Shown here: positions 34,196 through 42,472 of the stretch, piece by piece | How the letters are laid out: each line of letters begins with the position of its first letter | How positions within the stretch are numbered: the stretch's first letter is position 1 | NCBI RefSeq assembly: GCF_030295405.1 | Contig: NZ_AP027080.1 | Location: forward strand, 744,001 to 808,000 | DNA length: 64,000 bases | Reading direction: 5' to 3' | Source of the DNA: Mesoterricola silvestris | Lineage (GTDB): Bacteria; Acidobacteriota; Holophagae; Holophagales; Holophagaceae | Translations under genes and position numbers: made by a program | The notes under the pieces: generated by a model | Told to the model about the DNA's origin: nothing | Database searches by the model: none | Seen by the model: the letters and a program-made list of their open reading frames with translations, nothing else

Positions 34196-34453
34196 CTAAT
34201 TCGTTCCATCCCCAGCCAGCCATCGGGCCAGGGCCCTGACGGTGCCGAGCCGCTCCTGGAACGCGCCGGCCGCTTCCACGGATGCCCCGTAGCGGCGCTT
34301 GAGGGCCATGGCCAGTTCCAGGGCGTCCACCGAATCCAGGCCCAGGCCGCCCCGGAACAGGGGCTGGTCGTCGCCGATGTCTCCGGGCCGGAGGTCCTCC
34401 AGGTCCAGGGTCTCGATGATGAAGGCCTTGAGTTCAAGGGGCGTCGGAGCCAT
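34196..34453 (-). CDS. Acyl carrier protein (fourth in the region)
   Basis: 85 residues, GLGLDSVDALELAMAL with the attachment Ser. It overlaps the PlsC-type gene by 20 bp and is the second gene of that pair. Possibly an outlying part of the aryl polyene or lipid system. Confidence 0.92.
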   Translation of the reverse strand: MAPTPLELKAFIIETLDLEDLRPGDIGDDQPLFRGGLGLDSVDALELAMALKRRYGASVEAAGAFQERLGTVRALARWLAGDGTN

Positions 34454-35225
34454 GGCTCTCCTCGTGGAAACGGCTCTCCAGGAGCCGCGTGAGGGCCCGG
34501 GCCGCCCGGGGGTGCTCCGCGACCGGCGCGGGATCGGCCAGGAGGGGAGCGCCGAATTGGAGCCCGAAGCGGCAGGTGGGCGCCGGAACCATGTACCAGC
34601 GGTCCCCCTTGGCCAGGAGGGGCGGGTCCACGGCGATGCGCACGGGCAGGATCGGGGCCCCGGTCCTCAGGGCCAGGTGGGCCGCCCCCCGCTTGAACCG
34701 GGGGGGCTGCCCGGCGCGGGTCCGTCCGCCCTCCGGGAAGATGACGAGGTTCCGGCCGGCCTCCAGGGCCTGGCCGCAGTGCTCCAGCACCGCCTCGGGC
34801 CCCTGGTTGGAGATGAAGCCCGCGGAGCGCACCAGGGACCCGAAGATGGGGCTGTTCCACACCGCCTCCTTGACCACGCACACCGTGTCCGGCAGGAGGG
34901 CGATGAGGACGACGATATCCAGGTACGAGGGGTGGTTCGCCAGGATGAGCACCCCCTCGGGTCCGGGGGGCCTGCCGTCCACGTCCACCCTGAGGATCCC
35001 GGACACCTCCAGCCCGAACACGAAGCATCGGAAAAAGAGCCGGATGATGCGGGCCGCCCGACGGCGCCTGGCCTCCCTGCCCCCCGGCAGGACCGCCAGG
35101 ACCGGGGGGATGACCAGGGAGCACAGGCAGCCCCCCACCCCCAGGAGGGTGAAGAGGATTCCGCTGGTGAGGACCTTGCCGGCTTGACGGAGGCGCGAGG
35201 GCAGGCGGGAAGGGGTGGCGGCCAT
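34434..35225 (-). CDS. PlsC-type 1-acylglycerol-3-phosphate acyltransferase family protein
   Basis: 263 residues. NHPSYLD (HX4D) and FPEGGRTR motifs of the acyltransferase family, with hydrophobic segments near the N-terminus (GILFTLLGVGGCLCSLVIPPVLAV). It is followed by an ACP gene that overlaps it, implying ACP-bound acyl donors. Two such acyltransferase/ACP combinations occur in aryl polyene loci. Confidence 0.9.
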   Translation of the reverse strand: MAATPSRLPSRLRQAGKVLTSGILFTLLGVGGCLCSLVIPPVLAVLPGGREARRRRAARIIRLFFRCFVFGLEVSGILRVDVDGRPPGPEGVLILANHPSYLDIVVLIALLPDTVCVVKEAVWNSPIFGSLVRSAGFISNQGPEAVLEHCGQALEAGRNLVIFPEGGRTRAGQPPRFKRGAAHLALRTGAPILPVRIAVDPPLLAKGDRWYMVPAPTCRFGLQFGAPLLADPAPVAEHPRAARALTRLLESRFHEESHGSDAP

Positions 35226-35314
35226 GGGTGACCTGTAAGTATGCCATTACGCCCCTTTTTAACAAACGGCCCCCCCCTTGCCCCTTGGGCTAGAATGGGG
35301 GTCCGGAGGCGGCC

Positions 35315-35614
35315 ATGGTGAAACATTTGACCCTGATGGCCTTGGTTCTGGCGGGCGGCGCCGCCCTGGCCCAGGAGGAAAAGCCCGGCGTCGTGGAAGG
35401 GGTGAAGGAGGCCGGCAAGGAGGTGGGCCACGCCGTGAAGAAGGGCGCCAAGGCCGTGGGGAAGGGGGCCAAGACCGCCGGAAAGGCCGTGGGCCATGCC
35501 GCCAAGACCGCCGGCAAAGCCGTGGGCGAAGGGGCGAAGAAGGTGGGCCACGGGGTCAAGGAGGGCGCCAAGGACGTGGGCCACGGCGTGCGGGACGCCG
35601 TGAAGGGCCACTAG
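35315..35614 (+). CDS. Small secreted LEA-like Lys/Gly/Ala repeat protein
   Basis: 99 residues. Signal peptide MVKHLTLMALVLAGGAALAQ, then a run of 11-residue units such as KEAGKEVGHAV, KKGAKAVGKGA, KTAGKAVGHAA, KTAGKAVGEGA and KEGAKDVGHGV. The periodicity and composition resemble group 3 LEA proteins. Likely a disordered or amphipathic helical protein in the periplasm. No family is recognised. Confidence 0.7.
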   Translation: MVKHLTLMALVLAGGAALAQEEKPGVVEGVKEAGKEVGHAVKKGAKAVGKGAKTAGKAVGHAAKTAGKAVGEGAKKVGHGVKEGAKDVGHGVRDAVKGH

Positions 35615-35715
35615 ATCCCCGTCTCACCTTTTACACGCCCGTGGCAGGCCGGACCCCGGCTTTCCCTAGCATGGTGAATCCGGCGGCGCGCCTCCGGACC
35701 CTGTCCGAGGCCCCC

Positions 35716-36282
35716 ATGCCCTCCCTCCTCGGTCACGCCGTCGCCGGCCTGGCCATCACCACAGCCTTCCAGGGGGACAAGCTCCCCCGCCGCACCTGGG
35801 CCCTGGCCGCCCTCTGCGCCATGGCCCCGGACCTGGACTGGTTCGTGAGCCTCCTGGACATGCACCGGGGCCACGTGCTCAACCACCGGGGCGTGGCCCA
35901 CTCCCTCTTCGCGGCCCTGCTCATCGCCGCCACCGTGTTCCTCCTGGCCTACCGCCGGGACCAGCGCCGGGGCTCCGTGTGGCTCTGCCTGACCATCGCC
36001 GCCCTGTCCCACGGCCTCCTGGACGCCCTCACCTCCGGCGGCGTCGGCGTGGCCCTCTTCATGCCCTTCTCCGAAACCCGCTGGGCCTGCGTGTGGCAGC
36101 CCGGCCAGGTGGCCCCCCTGCCCCTGGGCCGCGTCCACACCTGGCGCTTCCTGTACAGCCTCTGGACCGAACTCTTCTGGATCGGCTTCCCCGCCCTGCT
36201 GCTGGCGGCCTGGTCCCGGCTCCTCCGCCGGGCCCGCCTGGCCCCGACCTTGTCGGAGGCGGTGCCGGAGAGCCCCTTCTAG
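35716..36282 (+). CDS. DUF457/YdjM-like membrane protein (putative metal-dependent hydrolase)
   Basis: 188 residues. Begins MPSLLGHAVAGLAI and contains PDLDWF and NHRGVAHSLF, features of the YdjM/LexA-regulated group. Four hydrophobic helices. Start at 35716 preceded by CCGAGG. The His/Asp residues may bind a metal. Confidence 0.85.
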   Translation: MPSLLGHAVAGLAITTAFQGDKLPRRTWALAALCAMAPDLDWFVSLLDMHRGHVLNHRGVAHSLFAALLIAATVFLLAYRRDQRRGSVWLCLTIAALSHGLLDALTSGGVGVALFMPFSETRWACVWQPGQVAPLPLGRVHTWRFLYSLWTELFWIGFPALLLAAWSRLLRRARLAPTLSEAVPESPF

Positions 36283-36315
36283 CCTGGCCGGGACACGTGC
36301 GATGCCCCGGACGGC

Positions 36316-36948
36316 TTAAGGGAGGGCTGAACGGAGCAATTGATCGAGGATCCTCAGCGTGGGTTCCGCCAGCAGGGCGTGGTCGTCGTCCACTTCCACG
36401 AGTACCGACCCCGGGTGCCGGGACGCGAAGGCGCGGCTGGAGTCGAGGGGGACGGCCTCGTCCCGGGTGCCGTGGAGGATGGCCAGGGGCACCTCCAGGG
36501 TCCACCGGTCCTCGTCCGCCCAGGCGGGGAGGTCCGCCAGCAGTGCGGGGCCCAGGCGGGTCCAGGCGTTGCGGGCGTGGTGGAAGATGGGCATGGTGCC
36601 CCGGCGGCGGTAGCCGGCCCAGCGGGGGCCTTCCAGGCGCCGGGCGGCGAAGCCGAAGGCGGGGGCCAGGAGGATGAGGCCGGCCAGGGCGGCGCCCCGC
36701 TGGGCCACGGCGGCGGCCACCAGGCCCCCCAGGCTGCTGCCCACCACCACCGGAGGCTCCGGCAGGGCGCCCAGGAGGGCCTCCACCGCCTCCACCTGGG
36801 CGGTGACGGTGAGGGCCTCGAAGGTGGGCAGGTTCAGGTCCGGGGCGTGGTAGTCCAGGCTCCGCGCCCCGGCCCAGCGCCGGCAGTGCTCGCCCTTGGA
36901 CCCCCCGGGGCCCGAGGCGAAGCCGTGGAGGTAGACCAGGCTAGGCAA
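36316..36948 (-). CDS. YqiA-like esterase (alpha/beta hydrolase)
   Basis: 210 residues: YLHGFASGPGGSKGE, nucleophile Ser in GSSLGGLVAA, Asp in HGTRDEAVP and His in VDDDHALL, so the triad is complete. Begins inside the end of fabD (8-bp overlap), implying translational coupling. Substrate unknown; E. coli YqiA cleaves acyl-CoA and short esters. Confidence 0.88.
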   Translation of the reverse strand: MPSLVYLHGFASGPGGSKGEHCRRWAGARSLDYHAPDLNLPTFEALTVTAQVEAVEALLGALPEPPVVVGSSLGGLVAAAVAQRGAALAGLILLAPAFGFAARRLEGPRWAGYRRRGTMPIFHHARNAWTRLGPALLADLPAWADEDRWTLEVPLAILHGTRDEAVPLDSSRAFASRHPGSVLVEVDDDHALLAEPTLRILDQLLRSALP

Positions 36949-37879
36949 GGGCCTGCAGGTCCTCGGGGCCGCCGATGGCGTAGGCGGCCACCTCGATGCC
37001 GGCCTCCTTGGCCTGGCGCTTCACCAGGCCGCTGAGCACCTTGCCGGGGCCCAGTTCGTAGAAGGCGGTGACGCCCTCCCGGAGCAGGGCGGCGGTGAGG
37101 GCCTCCCAGCGCACGGCGCCGGGGATCTGGCGCACCAGGCCCTCCCGCAGGGCCGCGGGGTCGCTAACCAGGGCGGCGTCCACGTTGTTGGCCAGGGGGC
37201 AGGAGGGCTGGGCGAAGACGGTGGCGGCCAGCAGGGGCTCCATGTGGGTCTTGGCGGGCTCCATGAGGGGGCTGTGGAAGGGCGCGCTCACGGGGAGCTT
37301 GACCATCTTGCGCACGCCCTTGGCCTTGAGGATCTCCATGGCGGCGTCCACCCCCTCCACGTGGCCGGCGATGACGATCTGGCCGGGGCCGTTGAAGTTG
37401 GCGGGGACCGCCACCTTGCCGGTCTGGGCCTGGGCCTCGGCGCAGGCGGCCTCCACGTCGGCCACGGTGGAGCCCAGGATGGCGGCCATGGCGCCCACGC
37501 CCACGGGCACGGCCACCTGCATGGCCCGGCCCCGCTCGCGCACGGTGCGCACGGCGTCGGCGAAGCGGAGGGCGCCGTTGGCCACCAGGGCGCTGTACTC
37601 GCCCAGGCTGTGGCCGGCCACGAAGTCGGGCTTGGGCAGGCGCTCCCCGTAGGCGCGCACCACCATGGTGCTGTGGGTGAGGATGGCGGGCTGGGTGTGC
37701 TCGGTGAGCTTGAGCTGCTCCTCGGGGCCCTGGGCCATGAGGGCGGAGAGCCGGAAGCCCAGGGCCTCGTCGGCCTCCTGGAGAAGGGCCCTGGCGGCGG
37801 GTTCCGCCTCGGCCAGCGCCACGCCCATGCCCACGGCCTGGGAACCCTGGCCCGGGAACAACCACGCGGTCTTGCTCAT
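36941..37879 (-). CDS. fabD: Malonyl-CoA-ACP transacylase
   Basis: 312 residues. GQGSQ near the N-terminus, nucleophile Ser in [11 protein letters not shown], catalytic His in APFHSPLM. Transfers malonate from CoA to ACP for fatty acid synthesis. It could also feed the aryl polyene ACPs, as the cluster has no malonyltransferase of its own. Good ribosome site (CAGGAGG). Confidence 0.97.
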   Translation of the reverse strand: MSKTAWLFPGQGSQAVGMGVALAEAEPAARALLQEADEALGFRLSALMAQGPEEQLKLTEHTQPAILTHSTMVVRAYGERLPKPDFVAGHSLGEYSALVANGALRFADAVRTVRERGRAMQVAVPVGVGAMAAILGSTVADVEAACAEAQAQTGKVAVPANFNGPGQIVIAGHVEGVDAAMEILKAKGVRKMVKLPVSAPFHSPLMEPAKTHMEPLLAATVFAQPSCPLANNVDAALVSDPAALREGLVRQIPGAVRWEALTAALLREGVTAFYELGPGKVLSGLVKRQAKEAGIEVAAYAIGGPEDLQALA

Positions 37880-37897
37880 GAAACCTCCTGAAATGGA

Positions 37898-37923
37898 AGA
37901 AGGCGGCGCAGGGGCCGCCTTCT
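37898..37923 (-). terminator. Terminator-like hairpin after tsf
   Basis: AGAAGGCGGC pairs with 37914-37923 across GCAGGG. It lies just after the tsf stop on the minus strand and before fabD. It is not followed by a long T-run. Confidence 0.6.
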
Positions 37924-37948
37924 CGATGCTGTGGGTGCGTCGCCCGGC

Positions 37949-38614
37949 CTACTTGTTGGCGGCGGCGGCCTGGGCGGCCACTTCCGCAGCGAAGTCGTCG
38001 TTGCGCTTTTCCAGGCCCTCGCCCATCACGTACTTCGTGAAGCGGCGGATGCTCAGCTTCTCGCCGATCTCGGCGGTCTTGGTGGCCAGGTGCTGGGCGA
38101 CGGTGAGATCGCCGTTCATGATGAACTTCTGCTCCAGGAGGCAGACTTCCTCGTAGATCTTGTTCATCTTGCCTTCGACGATCTTCTCCACGACGGCGGC
38201 GGGCTTGCCGGTGGCCATGGCCTGGGAGGTGGCGATCTCCTTCTCCTTGTCCAGGAAGGACTGGGTCACCTCTTCCTTGGTCACGAACTGGGGCGCGGGG
38301 TCGTGGGCGGCGATGTGCATGGCGATCTCGCGCACGAGCCGGGTGAAGTTCTCGGTGCGGGCCACGAAATCGGTCTCGCAGTTGAGCTCGATGAGCACGC
38401 CCACGCGGCCGCCGGGGTGGATGTAGGACTCCACGATGCCTTCGGCGGCGATGCGGCCGGCCTTGGCGGCGGAGGAGGCCAGGCCCTTCTTGCGGAGGTA
38501 GTCCATGGCCTTGTCCATGTCCCCGCCGTTCTCGTCCAGGGCCTTCTTGCAGTCCATCATGCCCAGGCCGGTCTTGTCCCGGAGGGCCTTCACATCTAGG
38601 GCCGTGTATGCCAT
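37949..38614 (-). CDS. tsf: Elongation factor Ts
   Basis: 221 residues. Begins [23 protein letters not shown] (the EF-Tu-interacting N-terminal UBA region) with the TDFVAR motif near residue 80. Shorter than the E. coli protein (283), as in other compact EF-Ts. It is the nucleotide exchange factor for EF-Tu. Downstream of rpsB on the same strand as usual. Confidence 0.98.
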   Translation of the reverse strand: MAYTALDVKALRDKTGLGMMDCKKALDENGGDMDKAMDYLRKKGLASSAAKAGRIAAEGIVESYIHPGGRVGVLIELNCETDFVARTENFTRLVREIAMHIAAHDPAPQFVTKEEVTQSFLDKEKEIATSQAMATGKPAAVVEKIVEGKMNKIYEEVCLLEQKFIMNGDLTVAQHLATKTAEIGEKLSIRRFTKYVMGEGLEKRNDDFAAEVAAQAAAANK

Positions 38615-38648
38615 TTGGAAACTCCTGTGGAAAGTCGCGTAAGAACTG

Positions 38649-38688
38649 AGCGGTCAGCCGCCAGGCCCGGGGCCGGCGCCTGACCGCT
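38649..38688 (-). promoter_or_regulatory. Hairpin in rpsB-tsf spacer
   Basis: AGCGGTCAG (38649-38657) pairs with CTGACCGCT (38680-38688), with extra CGCC/GGCG pairing inside. It may attenuate or process transcripts between rpsB and tsf, as reported in other bacteria. Confidence 0.45.
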
Positions 38689-38701
38689 TGAAGCAGGTAG
38701 C

Positions 38702-39460
38702 CTAGGCTTCGCCGCCTTCGTTCATCTTCTCGGCCATCATGGCCTTCATGTTGTCGCTGTCGCCCTTGTCCTGGAAGGACTGGCGGCCTTCGAGGATGGA
38801 GTCGGCCACGCGCTCGGAGAAGAGCAGGATGGAGCGGATCGCGTCGTCGTTGGCGGGGATCACGTAGTTGATCTTGTCGGGATCGCAGTTGGTGTCCACC
38901 AGGCCCACGATCTTCAGGCCCAGCTTGGCGGCCTCGGTGATGGCGATGTCCTCGCGGTGGGGATCGATGACGAAGATGACGTCGGGAACCGCGCGCATGT
39001 CCCGGATGCCGGCGAAGGAGGCTTCGAGCTTCTCCTTGGAGCGGGTCAGGGTGAGGATTTCCTTCTTGGTCAGCTGGGCGGTGCGGGCGGGATCATTGAG
39101 GGTGGCCTCGATGTCCTTGAGCTTGTCCAGGGACTTCTTGATGGTGGCGAAGTTGGTGAGCATGCCGCCCAGCCAGCGGTTGTTCACGTAGAAGGCGCCG
39201 CAGCGCTGGGCCTGCTCGGCGATGAGCTCCTGGGCCTGGGGCTTGGTGGCGACGAAGAGGAAGTTCTTGCCTTCGCTGGCGGCCTTGGTGAGGAAGTTGG
39301 CGGCCGTGTTCCAGAGGCGGAGCGTCTTCTGCAGGTCGATGATGTAGATGCTGTTGCGGGCGCCGAAGATGTACTTCTTCATCTTGGGGTTCCAGCGCTT
39401 GGTCTGGTGGCCGAAGTGCACACCGGCTTCAAGCAGTTCCTTCATTTGGATGGCAGCCAT
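38702..39460 (-). CDS. rpsB: 30S ribosomal protein S2
   Basis: 252 residues: MKELLEAGVHFGHQTKRWNPKM, YIIDLQKTL, NRWLGGMLTNF and DTNCDPDKINYVIPANDD. Good ribosome site (CCGGGAGG). First of the rpsB-tsf pair. Confidence 0.98.
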   Translation of the reverse strand: MAAIQMKELLEAGVHFGHQTKRWNPKMKKYIFGARNSIYIIDLQKTLRLWNTAANFLTKAASEGKNFLFVATKPQAQELIAEQAQRCGAFYVNNRWLGGMLTNFATIKKSLDKLKDIEATLNDPARTAQLTKKEILTLTRSKEKLEASFAGIRDMRAVPDVIFVIDPHREDIAITEAAKLGLKIVGLVDTNCDPDKINYVIPANDDAIRSILLFSERVADSILEGRQSFQDKGDSDNMKAMMAEKMNEGGEA

Positions 39461-39585
39461 GGAAGGCCTCCCGGGGAAAGCGGCGGATGCCGCGGGGGAT
39501 GGAGGGCGAAGGGGAAATCTCCGCCCGAATCGACTCCGGCCAAGTCAAGCGGCAAGCCGCCGTGGGGAGTCCGTCAAACACGCGA

Positions 39586-39608
39586 ACGGGGAGATCGAAT
39601 CTCCCCGT
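39586..39608 (-). terminator. Terminator-like hairpin after rplM-rpsI
   Basis: ACGGGGAGAT pairs perfectly with 39599-39608 across a 3-base loop. It follows the rpsI stop by about 20 bases on the minus strand. T-rich sequence after it is short. Confidence 0.6.
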
Positions 39609-39630
39609 CCTGGATACGCATTGCCAAAGA

Positions 39631-40023
39631 CTAGCGCTTCGAGAACTGGAAGCGGCGACGGGCGCCCATCTGACCGGGCTTCTTGCGTTCCTTCATGCGA
39701 GGATCGCGGGTGAGCAGGCCGGCCTGGCGGAGCATGCTCTTCAGCTGGTCGTTGTAGCCCAGGAGGGCGCGGGAGAGGCCCATGCGGATGGCCGAAGCCT
39801 GGCCGGCGGGGCCGCCGCCGGACACGGACACGACCAGATCGAACTTGCCATCCAGCTCGGCCAGAACGAGGGGCTGGTGCACCACCATGCGCAGCACGGC
39901 GTTGGGGAAGTAGTTCTCCTCGGTGCGGCCGTTCACGGTGACCTTGCCGGTGCCGGGACGCAGGAAGACGCGAGCCGTGCAGGACTTGCGCCGACCGGTT
40001 CCGTAGTTCTGGGAAATCGCCAT
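39631..40023 (-). CDS. rpsI: 30S ribosomal protein S9
   Basis: 130 residues: [20 protein letters not shown] at the N-terminus and the basic end [11 protein letters not shown]. Sits 15 bases after rplM, the standard order. Confidence 0.98.
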   Translation of the reverse strand: MAISQNYGTGRRKSCTARVFLRPGTGKVTVNGRTEENYFPNAVLRMVVHQPLVLAELDGKFDLVVSVSGGGPAGQASAIRMGLSRALLGYNDQLKSMLRQAGLLTRDPRMKERKKPGQMGARRRFQFSKR

Positions 40024-40038
40024 GTGTGCCTCGGTAGA

Positions 40039-40476
40039 TTAGAGCTTGATAGCCAGGGTTTCAGGCTGCTGCGACTGCTGCTGGTGCTCGGCGCCGTCGT
40101 AGACCTTGAGCTTGCGATACATCGCGCGGCCCAGGGGGCCCTTGGGCAGCATGCCCTTCACGGCGCTCTCGATGATGCGGCCGGGGAAGGTGATCTTCAT
40201 GACGTCCGCCCGCACCTCGACCATGCTGCCGGGCTGGGTGCTGGTGCGGCGGTAGAACTTCTGCGTGCCCTTCTTGCCGGTGAAGACGGCCTTGGCGGCA
40301 TTGATGACCACCACGTGGTCGCCGGTGTCGATGAAGGGGGTCCAGGTCGGCTTGCTCTTGCCGGAGAGGACGTCGGCGACGACGGTGCTCAGACGGCCCA
40401 CGGGCAGTCCGGTGGCGTCCACGACGAACCACTTGCGGTTGATGAGGTCTTGACCCTTGGGGAAATAGGTGCTCAT
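40039..40476 (-). CDS. rplM: 50S ribosomal protein L13
   Basis: 145 residues: MSTYFPKGQDLINRKWFVVD, GDHVVVINAAK, MLPKGPLGRAMYRKLKVY. Start at 40476 chosen from family alignment; 26 upstream codons are spurious. Followed by rpsI. Confidence 0.97.
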   Translation of the reverse strand: MSTYFPKGQDLINRKWFVVDATGLPVGRLSTVVADVLSGKSKPTWTPFIDTGDHVVVINAAKAVFTGKKGTQKFYRRTSTQPGSMVEVRADVMKITFPGRIIESAVKGMLPKGPLGRAMYRKLKVYDGAEHQQQSQQPETLAIKL

Positions 40477-40553
40477 GGCCGAACTCCGAAAACCTACGAA
40501 TTCGATGTGAAATCCATCGTCAAGCTGCCCATCTTGTGATGCGCAGAACACCA

Positions 40554-40582
40554 ACTTTATCGTTGATCCCCTAGGGGGTCAA
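40554..40582 (-). promoter_or_regulatory. Sigma-70 promoter for rplM-rpsI
   Basis: Minus strand TTGACC (40582-40577), a 17-base spacer, TAAAGT (40559-40554). The -35 overlaps the 3' end of the PseG-like gene. The predicted leader to the rplM start is about 70 bases. Confidence 0.75.
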
Positions 40583-41664
40583 GGACTCTTTTGAAGAGTT
40601 GCGAGGCTCCAGAGCTCCTGGGCCACGCGGCTCGCGCCCATGCCGTCCACCAGGGCCATGCCGTCCCGCACCTGCTCCTGGCGGGTCTCCTGGCCCTCGG
40701 GGCCCAGCCACTGCTCCAGGGCGTCCCGGGTGGCCTCGGGGTCGGCGTCGGTGCCCAGGCCCAGGTCCAGGCACCCGCCCACCCGGGCCAGGTCCGAGAG
40801 CATGATCTGCTGCCGGTCGTTCTGGCCCCAGGTGGCGGCGGGGACCCCCATGCAGAGGGCCTCGGCGAGGGTCAGGCCCCCGGCGCACCACAGGGCGTCG
40901 AATTCCTGGAGATGGCGGGTGAGGGCGGGCAGGCTCCGGAGGATGCGGCAGCCCGGGAAGGGCGGGGCCTCCAGGCCCTGGGGGGCCAGGAGGGTGCAGG
41001 CGCCGGTCCAGCGCCCCGAGGCCGCCAGGCTGCGCAGCACCTCCAGGGCGCGGGCGGCGAGGCCCGGGCCGTCGGTGCCGCCGAAGGTCACCAGGAGCTT
41101 GTGCACCGCCAGGGGCTGGAGCGGCTCCCGCCGGGGCCGCACGGCCAGGGCCTGGGGATCCACGACGATGTAGTGGGAGCCCCGGAGGATGCGGCAGGCG
41201 CCGCGGCTCGTCTCCAGGGGCCGCACCTTGCGGCCGTCCACCACCTTCAGGGGGGAGGCCGGCCAGCTCACGCCCTCCAGGTAGGGCTGGAAGAGCAGGT
41301 CCGCCGCCTCGTGGGCGTCCCCCTCGTCCTCCATGAGGGCCACCTTCAGGGGCCGGGCCCCGGCCACGTCCTCCTGGGTGGCGTCCCACAGGTCCACCAG
41401 GGCCACGGCCGCCTCGGCCCGGAGGGCGTCCGGCAGGGGCGCGTGCAGGTCCTCCCCCAGGTCCACGGTGCGGCAGGGCAGGGGCTGGCCGTCGAAGGGG
41501 TGGAGGCCCTGGCCCACCTGGCGGGCCCGGGCGTCGCCGGAGACGGCGATGCAGGCGGTGCCGCCCAGGCCGCGCCAGTGTTCCTGGAGCACCAGGGCCC
41601 GGGCGAGGTGCCCGAAACCAAGGCGGAGATCGGTGTGGACGCGGAGGACGAGGAGGGGGCTCAT
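40579..41664 (-). CDS. PseG-like glycosyltransferase/nucleotide-sugar hydrolase
   Basis: 361 residues. N-terminal LGFGHLARALVLQEHW resembles the G-x-GH-x-x-R start of PseG and MurG-type GT-B proteins; the second half has LVTFGGTDGPGLAARALEVL and WCAGGLTLAEALCMGVPA. PseG removes UDP from a pseudaminic acid precursor, but no pse genes are near. The function may therefore be different. Start at ATG 41664; an in-frame TTG 18 bases upstream is weaker. Confidence 0.7.
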   Translation of the reverse strand: MSPLLVLRVHTDLRLGFGHLARALVLQEHWRGLGGTACIAVSGDARARQVGQGLHPFDGQPLPCRTVDLGEDLHAPLPDALRAEAAVALVDLWDATQEDVAGARPLKVALMEDEGDAHEAADLLFQPYLEGVSWPASPLKVVDGRKVRPLETSRGACRILRGSHYIVVDPQALAVRPRREPLQPLAVHKLLVTFGGTDGPGLAARALEVLRSLAASGRWTGACTLLAPQGLEAPPFPGCRILRSLPALTRHLQEFDALWCAGGLTLAEALCMGVPAATWGQNDRQQIMLSDLARVGGCLDLGLGTDADPEATRDALEQWLGPEGQETRQEQVRDGMALVDGMGASRVAQELWSLATLQKSP

Positions 41665-41718
41665 GGGGCTCTGGGGTTTCAATGGAAGAAAGTCTAGCCG
41701 TAAACGGGCCTTCCCCGC

Positions 41719-42300
41719 CTAGGGGAAAAGATGCCCCTCCCGGAAGCCGGGTTCAGGGAAGGCCGCCGCGGGGGACACGGCCACGGGCCACCCGTCCTTG
41801 AAGTAGGCCTCCTTGTAGTGCACGTACCGCGGCCAGATGCCGGCCACCAGCTCCCGCTGCGCGGGGGAGAGGGGACCCTTCACCGTGGCGGGCCACCCCG
41901 CCACCAGGGTCCCGGGCGGGGCCTTGAAGCCCTCCTTCAGGAGCGATCCTGCCGCCACCAGGCACCCTTCGCCCACGTCCGCGCCGTCCATGATCGTCGA
42001 GCTCATGCCCACCAGGGCCCCGCGGCGCACGGTGCAGCCGTGGAGCATGACGTTGTGGGCGATGCTCACCTCGTCCTCCAGGGTGAGGGACCACCGCTGG
42101 TTGGTGACGTGGAGACAGCAGAAATCCTGGATGTTCACCCGGCGCCCGATGGAGATGGCGTTCACGTCCCCCCGGAGCACGCAGTTGAACCACACCGAGG
42201 TGTCGTCCCCCAGGGCCACGTCCCCCAGTACCGTTGCGTTGGGGGCCACCAGGACGCGTTCGCCGATGCGCGGAGCCATGCCTTGGAATGGAAGAATCAC
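41719..42300 (-). CDS. Gamma carbonic anhydrase family protein
   Basis: 193 residues of left-handed beta-helix repeats with three metal His residues: CCLHVTN, SIAHNVMLHGC. Predicted to bind zinc or iron. GTG start with GAGGTGATCC upstream. Some family members have no carbonic anhydrase activity; the C-terminal YVHYKEAYFKDGW is typical of the YrdA-like group. Confidence 0.88.
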   Translation of the reverse strand: MILPFQGMAPRIGERVLVAPNATVLGDVALGDDTSVWFNCVLRGDVNAISIGRRVNIQDFCCLHVTNQRWSLTLEDEVSIAHNVMLHGCTVRRGALVGMSSTIMDGADVGEGCLVAAGSLLKEGFKAPPGTLVAGWPATVKGPLSPAQRELVAGIWPRYVHYKEAYFKDGWPVAVSPAAAFPEPGFREGHLFP

Positions 42301-42472
42301 GGATCACCTCGGCAACCACGATACACGGAAGGCGCGGAATCCTGGTTCCGGGTGGTGATTCAATTATCAACTCATAGAACCCCGGGCCGGATTCCCACAC
42401 CAAGAAGGGACCCGGCAGCTTCCTTGGATTTGGCCCTATGGCCAAACGCCGGCTTTCCCGTGGGAGGGTGGA

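Noticed and set aside
35290-35571. Antisense frame across the LEA-like gene
   Set aside because: It exists because the gene is repetitive; no start signal and no plausible product.
40579-41664. Firm pseG assignment
   Set aside because: Only the general GT-B pattern is seen and no pseudaminic acid genes are near.
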